This document shows, piece after piece, positions 28,259-32,764 of a DNA stretch of 32,764 nucleotides (positions within the stretch are counted from its first letter, which is position 1; each line of letters starts with the position of its first letter). The notes beneath the pieces were generated by a model, which was not told the origin of the DNA, made no database searches, and was given only the letters and a program-made list of their open reading frames with translations. The stretch is from assembly GCA_028868375.1 (NCBI GenBank), contig JAGWUP010000019.1, positions 1-32,764 on the forward strand, written 5' to 3'. The DNA is from Elusimicrobiota bacterium (GTDB taxonomy: Bacteria; Elusimicrobiota; Elusimicrobia; UBA1565; UBA9628). The translations under genes and the position numbers were made by a program.

Positions 28259-28885
28259 TCACACAAAATCTAGGCAGCGCTCGGCCCAGAACAGGGCTTC
28301 CATTCCGGGCGGCTCGGGATCTTTCGTGCCACCCTCGCGGCCCTCTTCCTTGAAATGCCGACACACCCATTCGCGCATGTAGTGCAGCGCCGTTGCCGGC
28401 ACATTCGAGCCCTGCGGCGCGTCGAATCCGCAGACGAAACGCACGTTGAAAGCGTTCAGCAGGCCCGGGTACATTTCGGGCCAGAGTTGACCGGCTGCCG
28501 GCACGATGAAACCCCGCTGCCCGGTCGCATCGACCTGGTACAGCGACGGATCGAGCGTTTGCAGCGTCTGAGTGTCGTCGTAGTATTTGATCCAAGTCAC
28601 CGACACGAGGGGCGGCCGGTCGATCCACAGTTTGCCGTTGCCCCACGGTGCCAAGTCCTGATGCAACTGCAAATTGGCTTCCGAGCGCGGCAACGAGTGC
28701 CAGAATTGATCGTAAGTAGCCGTGCAGAGCTGCACCCCCGCGACCTGTTCGTAATACCGCTGGGCCGCCTGAATCAGCGCCGTGATTTCGCTGTCCTCGT
28801 CCGCATACGTGATCCGCGCGTGCAGCTTCGCATCGCTGTTGAGCAGCGCTGGGCCTGTCGGCGGAGTCACGAGTACGAGTCCCAT
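28259..28885 (-). CDS. gp6-like head-tail connector protein
   Basis: A 208-residue protein. HARITYADEDSEITALIQAA QRYYEQVAGVQL (in two parts) is the typical start of HK97 gp6/phiE125 gp8-type connectors (LRI...DD..I..LI.AAR...E..TG). A beta section (IDRPPLVSVTWIKYYD) and helical C-terminus (ATALHYMREWVCRHFKEEGR) follow. It binds below the portal and links head to tail. AAGGA lies about nine bases before the ATG at 28885. Confidence 0.85.
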   Translation of the reverse strand: MGLVLVTPPTGPALLNSDAKLHARITYADEDSEITALIQAAQRYYEQVAGVQLCTATYDQFWHSLPRSEANLQLHQDLAPWGNGKLWIDRPPLVSVTWIKYYDDTQTLQTLDPSLYQVDATGQRGFIVPAAGQLWPEMYPGLLNAFNVRFVCGFDAPQGSNVPATALHYMREWVCRHFKEEGREGGTKDPEPPGMEALFWAERCLDFV

Positions 28886-28898
28886 TCATGTCTGTCCT

Positions 28899-29153
28899 TC
28901 AGCGGCGGCGCGATGGCAGTCGTTTCAGCGTGGCGGTTTCTTCAGAGCTGGGCGGCGCGGTCGCGGTCTCCTCCTCGTCATCTTCCGCGACGGGCTTTGC
29001 CGGTTTCGGCAGCGGCGGCGCGGGCTCGGCCTGCCGGGTGCGCAGCAGCTCTTCCGCGACATGCACGGGCACCTCGACGATTGAGCCAGGAGCGGCCGTG
29101 CCGTAATCGCCGGCCATGATCGTTCGCATTTTGACGCGCACTTTGTCGGCCAT
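28899..29153 (-). CDS. Small head protein with acidic Pro-rich tail, 84 aa
   Basis: The N-terminal 40 residues (VRVKMRTIMAGDYGTAAPGS, then IVEVPVHVAEELLRTRQAEP) form a small beta-helix unit common next to capsid genes; I recall such units in head-associated proteins, function unknown. The C-terminus is acidic, then basic (EDDEEETATAPPSSEE ... KRLPSRRR). It lies two bases downstream of the previous stop. Confidence 0.55.
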   Translation of the reverse strand: MADKVRVKMRTIMAGDYGTAAPGSIVEVPVHVAEELLRTRQAEPAPPLPKPAKPVAEDDEEETATAPPSSEETATLKRLPSRRR

Positions 29154-29155
29154 GA

Positions 29156-29527
29156 CTACCCCACGATGACCATAAATGAACCGGATTTTGTGTCGCCCCC
29201 GCTGGCGATCGCGATTTTGACGCGCTCATTGCCGGCCAGCGGAATGAAATCGAAGGCCCCCGCAATCGCGGAAGCGTCGGCTACGGCGTTATTCTGCACC
29301 TTGGGATAGGCCGAGAACGCGGTGTTGCCCGCGGCCACCGTCTTGGTCATCACGGCTTGCAACGAGACTTCCGTGGTGATCGTGACGACGACGTTATTTG
29401 CGAATGGGGTCGTGCCATCGGGCACATAGACGACGCCCAGCACACGGCCATTGGTAACATCGGTGAAGCCGCTGCCGGTGCCATCGGCCGCGGTCGTAAT
29501 CGGTACGGTGAATGACTTCGCGAACAT
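29156..29527 (-). CDS. Hypothetical virion protein, 123 aa
   Basis: Beta-rich (KSFTVPITTAADGTGSGFTD; NNVVVTITTEVSLQAVMTK; KIAIASGGDTKSGSFMVIVG), consistent with a capsid-surface or decoration protein. No named family is recognised. Start ATG 29527 is ten bases after the preceding stop. Confidence 0.55.
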   Translation of the reverse strand: MFAKSFTVPITTAADGTGSGFTDVTNGRVLGVVYVPDGTTPFANNVVVTITTEVSLQAVMTKTVAAGNTAFSAYPKVQNNAVADASAIAGAFDFIPLAGNERVKIAIASGGDTKSGSFMVIVG

Positions 29528-29536
29528 CGAAACCCT

Positions 29537-30190
29537 TTAGCTTGAGGCGCCGATGCCCTTGAGGATCGTCAGGAGCGCATTGCTCTGTACGGCCAGCGTC
29601 GAGAGCGCGGCCGCGAGATCGGTATTGACGACGGTGAATTCAACCCAGCCGCTGCCCTCCGCGAACGTCGTGACGGCCGAGACGGCCACTTCCAACGTGT
29701 CGGTTGCCAGGAACGAGTTCGCTGCGGTGATCGCACTCCCGGCGACGGCCGCGCCGGCGGGGGTGCAGTTCGCGCTTGTCAGTCCAACGACGCCCCCGGT
29801 AACTGCCGCGCCCGATACCCGCGCCGTCAACGTCGCCGCCTTGGCTCCCGTTGTCACCGGCGCGGCCCCGACGCGGAAGTTGACGGCGGTCACTTTGCCC
29901 GCAAATCCGGGCAGGATCTTGAGCGTTGCGGCGTTGGCCAGCGCGGCCAGGGACGGGATGGGAAGAATCAACAGCGTCGTCGCCACGTCGGCAGCGAGTG
30001 TGCCGCCTGAGGAGCCGCCGCCGCCGGTGCTGTCAGTCAGCGCCGTCGTCGGTCCCGCCTGCGTTCCGGCAGCGGTGATTTTGCCGCTGGAGGTCACCAG
30101 CAAATCGCCGCCAATCACCAGGACGGAGCCGCCTTGCTCCATGTAATTTGGCACCAGGCTGCTTTGCGTTGCGTCGGTCGTGTCGCTCAT
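29537..30190 (-). CDS. Putative head decoration-type protein, 217 aa
   Basis: The N-terminal YMEQGGSVLVIGGDLLVTSS matches a motif seen in proteins encoded next to HK97-type capsid genes (EQGGxxxVIGG). A Gly/Ser linker (GGGGSSGGT) leads to an Ala/Val/Thr-rich beta domain (RVGAAPVTTGAKAATLTARV) with two strands per turn and a helical end. A decoration or cement role is inferred from location and composition. Confidence 0.55.
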   Translation of the reverse strand: MSDTTDATQSSLVPNYMEQGGSVLVIGGDLLVTSSGKITAAGTQAGPTTALTDSTGGGGSSGGTLAADVATTLLILPIPSLAALANAATLKILPGFAGKVTAVNFRVGAAPVTTGAKAATLTARVSGAAVTGGVVGLTSANCTPAGAAVAGSAITAANSFLATDTLEVAVSAVTTFAEGSGWVEFTVVNTDLAAALSTLAVQSNALLTILKGIGASS

Positions 30191-30219
30191 GGTTCACCAG
30201 GCCGAGATTGAAACTGGAA

Positions 30220-30651
30220 TTAGAACGCGGCCAGAACGGACGACAGTACGCTCGTGTCCTGCGTCACCGGGCCGCGGCTGGAGCGATACTGGATCGCAAC
30301 GATTGAGTTGATGACGGCGTTCTGCGCCGTGCGCGTCAGCACGGCCCGCACAAACTCTTTTTGCGGGCGATAGACATCGACGATCAGGAGCTGATCCGAA
30401 TTGGTCGAGGCCGTGATTGCCCCGGTCGTCGCGCCCGTGATGTCGGCCATCCCGGTCGTGGAATTCACCGAATTATCCTGCGCCTTGAGCGTCAGGACGC
30501 TGGCGTCGGTCACGTCGCCCAGGGCGGCCACGAACAGCACGCCGTCATAGCCGGCCATGTCCACAATCGAGCTGTCCACTTCGGTTTGACCGGCGGCCAC
30601 GTCGGTCTCGACCAGCGTGAATTTGACGTTTTTTACGAGATTTGAATTCAC
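30220..30651 (-). CDS. Hypothetical head protein, 143 aa
   Basis: First gene after the capsid gene. It is beta-rich (VKFTLVETDVAAGQTEVDSS; GYDGVLFVAALGDVTDASVL; KEFVRAVLTRTAQNAVINSI), matching a group of small proteins that follow major capsid genes; a role in head stabilisation is possible. The start is GTG 30651, with AGGAAAATC before it; the longer frame upstream overlaps the capsid gene and is unlike the protein. Confidence 0.6.
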   Translation of the reverse strand: MNSNLVKNVKFTLVETDVAAGQTEVDSSIVDMAGYDGVLFVAALGDVTDASVLTLKAQDNSVNSTTGMADITGATTGAITASTNSDQLLIVDVYRPQKEFVRAVLTRTAQNAVINSIVAIQYRSSRGPVTQDTSVLSSVLAAF

Positions 30652-30697
30652 GATTTTCCTCACTGAAAACTGGGTTGACAAAAAACCAAACCGTGAA

Positions 30698-32035
30698 TTA
30701 CGCGAGCTTGCTGCGCACGAACGCCTCTTCCAGCACCGGCATTCCGTCAGTCTCTTTGCGGGCGATGAAGCCGACCTGATTGGTGGCGGCATACAGCTCG
30801 ACCAGGCGCTGCACGCTCATGTTGAGGTTGTCCGCGATGTAGTAGCGGGACCAATCGGCGAGGATGCCGACGTACTGGCCGGTCGTGTACGTGTTCGGCG
30901 CGTACTCCGACATGTCGAACGGGAAGCCGAGCAACTGATCGGCCATGCCGGGGACCAGACCGGGCATCCACAGATACCGGCCTTCGCCGTCTTTGAGCTT
31001 GGCGATTTGCTTGAGGCTGGTGCGGTTCCAGAGCCATCGGGCGCGCTCCCAGTATTGGACCTTGAGCGAATACTTGACCTCAAACAGGTTGTCGGCCCCG
31101 ATCGTGGTCGTGGTGTTGCCGGTTGAGACGTCGCGCGCCGTGCTGATGCCGTTGGCCGAAGCGGTGAACACCCCCAGCGGTTGCTGCGAGCCGGTGCCGG
31201 TCAGGAACCCTTTTTCCTCCGTCACCGCGAATTTGTACGACATGCGATCGAGCAGCAGCGCTTCCGCGTCGATGCCCGAATTGCGCAGCAGCTTGTTACT
31301 GACCTTGATCTGCTTCGCCAGCGGATGCGGCTTGAGTTCGCGCTTGCCGAACGCCATCGCCGCATCGTCGTTGCCGGTCAGCAGCTCGGCCGTCCAATCG
31401 GCGTCGTCGATGTCCGTGTCGAGGCTGGGAATCCCCACGCCGTCGGCCCCGATCACCGGAATGACCGTCGCCTGCTGGCGCACAAACACCAGATTTTTGA
31501 CGAAGATAATCAGCCGCGCCGCGAATTGCGTGGGCACCAGGTAGCCGCCTTGCGTGTCGGCGTCGGCCTGCAAATCGCGGTATTCCTCGTGCGTCATCGT
31601 CTGCGGATCGCGCAGATAGCGCTTGAACGACTTGCCGTATTTCGGATTGGCGCGGCGCACCAGGGCCGATTGCGCGTGCCCTTCGCGGGCGTCAAACCGC
31701 AGCATCGTCCCCTTGTGGGCCTGCGAGTTCAGCTCGCGGGCTTCCATTTCCCAATACGACGCGGCTGCATCGCCACCGGGGACGCCTGCGCCGGGCTGGC
31801 CGGGATTCGTCTTGCGCTCCTGAATTTCACTCAGGCTGGCTTCGGCGGCGGCCATGCGTTCCGCGGGCTCGATCTGCTCCTTGAGCATCTTGTCCGCGTC
31901 GTCCAACATTTTCGTCCAGCGGGCGCGCTCTTCGGCGGTCGCCTCGCGGCCGTCCTTTTGCGCCAGGTCAAACGCCGACCGCGCATCAGTAATCAGTTTG
32001 GCCCGCTTCTGCCGCAGTTCGACGGTGTTGACCAT
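30698..32035 (-). CDS. Major capsid protein, HK97 fold
   Basis: A 445-residue capsid protein. Residues 1-70 are a charged coiled coil (LRQKRAKLITDARSAFDLAQ) acting as the delta (scaffolding) domain, usually removed by a prohead protease. The capsid domain follows: AFGKRELKPHPLAKQIKVSN (E-loop and core strands), KLLRNSGIDAEALLLDRMSYKFA, GSQQPLGVF (typical FLTGTGxxQPxGI motif) and LLGFPFDMSEYAPNT near the end. No protease domain is included. ATG 32035 is chosen because AAGGG precedes it; an upstream start would add 16 residues without a site. It is preceded by a structured leader and promoter. Confidence 0.95.
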   Translation of the reverse strand: MVNTVELRQKRAKLITDARSAFDLAQKDGREATAEERARWTKMLDDADKMLKEQIEPAERMAAAEASLSEIQERKTNPGQPGAGVPGGDAAASYWEMEARELNSQAHKGTMLRFDAREGHAQSALVRRANPKYGKSFKRYLRDPQTMTHEEYRDLQADADTQGGYLVPTQFAARLIIFVKNLVFVRQQATVIPVIGADGVGIPSLDTDIDDADWTAELLTGNDDAAMAFGKRELKPHPLAKQIKVSNKLLRNSGIDAEALLLDRMSYKFAVTEEKGFLTGTGSQQPLGVFTASANGISTARDVSTGNTTTTIGADNLFEVKYSLKVQYWERARWLWNRTSLKQIAKLKDGEGRYLWMPGLVPGMADQLLGFPFDMSEYAPNTYTTGQYVGILADWSRYYIADNLNMSVQRLVELYAATNQVGFIARKETDGMPVLEEAFVRSKLA

Positions 32036-32074
32036 TTTTGATCGCCCTTGGTTCCTGTTGCCGGGGCGAGCGAC

Positions 32075-32148
32075 CAAAAACAAAAGCGGGCGCGGGCCAC
32101 GGCGAATGTTTTTGGGGAAAAACTTTTCGCCAGCGATCCGCGCCCGCT
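32075..32148 (-). terminator. Nested hairpin plus T tract in the capsid leader
   Basis: Outer arms 32085-32095 and 32138-32148 are perfectly complementary (11 bp, AGCGGGCGCGG/CCGCGCCCGCT). Inside are GGCGAA/TTCGCC and GTTTTT/AAAAAC with a four-base loop. On the minus strand the structure is followed by TTTTGTTTTT, an intrinsic terminator form. It lies between a promoter and the capsid start, so it may act as an attenuator or end upstream transcripts. Confidence 0.7.
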
Positions 32149-32234
32149 AAAGCGTGCGTTTCAGGCAGGTTTGTCGTCTCGGGTTCAGTCAGCGAAAGCA
32201 GCCGGGCGCGAAACGAATGATCGAATTTTCGGTT

Positions 32235-32262
32235 ATCCTAATTCAAGATTTTGACTTGTCAA
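32235..32262 (-). promoter_or_regulatory. Candidate promoter for the capsid operon
   Basis: On the minus strand TTGACA (32262-32257) and TAGGAT (32240-32235) are 16 bases apart in an A/T-rich patch unlike the surrounding DNA. The -35 box is exact, the -10 box is four of six. It would start transcription at about 32228, upstream of the structured leader. Confidence 0.5.
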
Positions 32263-32282
32263 GAAAATAATTTTGATTCGCC

Positions 32283-32540
32283 TCAATTGCCGAACGGGTC
32301 GGGATTTAGGACAAGCGCTCCGGTCCACGGTGTGATCTTGCGCCCGGACGGTGACTCGGTGATCCGCAGAGAGTATTGGTAGGGCTGGCCGGTGCTCGGG
32401 CTCGCTGGAACGGTGAGCGTTTGCGCCGCGGTGATCGGCACGATGGCCGACTGCGAGCTTGTATTGCCATTGATAATCGAGCCTGTGAATGGCCCGAATG
32501 TGTGATTGCCAGGGCGACGACTATTCCGCCAGCGACACAA
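32283..32540 (-). CDS. Hypothetical virion-like protein, start uncertain
   Basis: The frame from about residue 10 reads like a real beta protein (NHTFGPFTGSIINGNTSS; SAIVPITAAQTLTVPASPST; YQYSLRITESPSGRKITPW) ending NPDPFGN. The only nearby start is TTG 32540 without a ribosome site, and the frame is open upstream, so it may be the 3' part of a gene disrupted by frameshift or be started unusually. Not recognised. Confidence 0.4.
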   Translation of the reverse strand: MCRWRNSRRPGNHTFGPFTGSIINGNTSSQSAIVPITAAQTLTVPASPSTGQPYQYSLRITESPSGRKITPWTGALVLNPDPFGN

Positions 32541-32764
32541 ACCGCGTGCCGACGTTCCCGGTTCCGGATGAGAGTGACAGTGCCCTTGTTGACGTTGCTT
32601 ACCACCTGGATTACTGATTGCAGCAACAGTTGCAATGCAGCGCCCGCCGTGCCGGGTCCATAGGAGCCGATGAGCGATGACAACGGATTTGCCGCGCCTC
32701 CGGCTGTCAGCAAATAAGCGCCGGCACTGCTCGGCACGGTGAAATCGCCGGCTGTCGCGTAAGA
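32521..32764 (-). CDS. Partial gene at right edge with apparent frameshift
   Basis: From the edge one frame gives TAGDFTVPSSAGAYLLTAGG and GTAGAALQLLLQSVIQVVSN, the repeat-like small-residue style of phage tail fibre or structural modules. After VNKGTVTL it loses protein-like character. A shift by one base gives SSGTGNVGTRFVSLAE and a stop at 32521, a natural ending. A sequencing error, a real mutation or chance could explain it. The 5' part lies outside the window. Confidence 0.35.

Noticed and set aside
27306-28889. Long 527-codon frame on the minus strand
   Set aside because: Only its last 194 codons (from 27890) look like a gp10-family protein. The upstream part is Arg-rich noise overlapping the connector and head-closure genes.

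Overview
This window is a slice of a temperate, siphovirus-type double-stranded DNA phage genome (or prophage). Almost all genes lie on the minus strand in tightly packed operons, where stop and start codons repeatedly overlap (ATGA, GTGA, TAATG). The host cannot be read directly. The moderately high GC, a phage-borne CsrA, a small protein whose GWGKFADLAKRLV module I associate with planctomycete proteins, and the style of the integrase point to Planctomycetota, but only tentatively.

Layout in the direction of minus-strand transcription, right to left. (1) 32.8-26.4 kb is the head and connector module: a partial gene at the right edge, a promoter and structured leader, an HK97-fold major capsid protein, small head proteins, a gp6-like connector, a head-closure protein, a gp10-like protein, a tail terminator and a tail tube. 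(2) 26.4-20.8 kb is the tail module, with a tail-chaperone pair joined by a -1 frameshift at an A AAA AAC heptamer, a short tape-measure-like protein and several virion proteins, ending in a protein with 37 cysteines. (3) 20.8-18.4 kb is a cassette of a glycosyltransferase-like protein, a methyltransferase and a 2-oxoglutarate/Fe(II) oxygenase. (4) 18.4-16.1 kb is a divergent plus-strand control region: an integrase reduced to its catalytic domain, a perfect-consensus promoter followed by a strongly structured RNA, two small genes (one ribbon-helix-helix), two tandem palindromic operators and an intrinsic terminator. (5) 16.0-5.2 kb is the early module: an excisionase-like HTH protein, csrA, a recombination pair (annealing-type protein and Fe-S PD-(D/E)XK nuclease), a D12 DNA methylase, a replication initiator-like protein, a RusA resolvase and many small proteins, closed by a terminator near 5.16 kb. 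(6) 5.1-0.1 kb holds a holin-like protein, a papain-fold NlpC/P60-like hydrolase, a membrane-anchored trypsin-like protease, an exported DNA/RNA endonuclease, a small Cys-rich protein and an HNH endonuclease.

Terminase, portal and prohead protease are absent. The HNH gene normally precedes terS, and it sits at the left edge with everything pointing off that edge, while the capsid gene sits at the right edge. The window is therefore best read as most of a circularly mapped genome, with the packaging genes in the missing arc.

The most unusual content is regulatory. The phage carries its own CsrA. About 1.8 kb downstream, in the same orientation, is a 186-bp tract of 31 hexamers, 27 of which present GGA, the core of the CsrA recognition site, on the sense RNA. 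The last repeats overlap the ribosome binding site of the nuclease gene and also form a G-quadruplex motif. Other hairpins with GGA in the loop occur in two leaders. Separately, 16.95-17.11 kb is bounded by a 23-bp inverted repeat (22 of 23 matched) that starts at the predicted transcription start of a perfect sigma-70-type promoter and encloses four small hairpins. It is a good candidate for an undescribed structured RNA.
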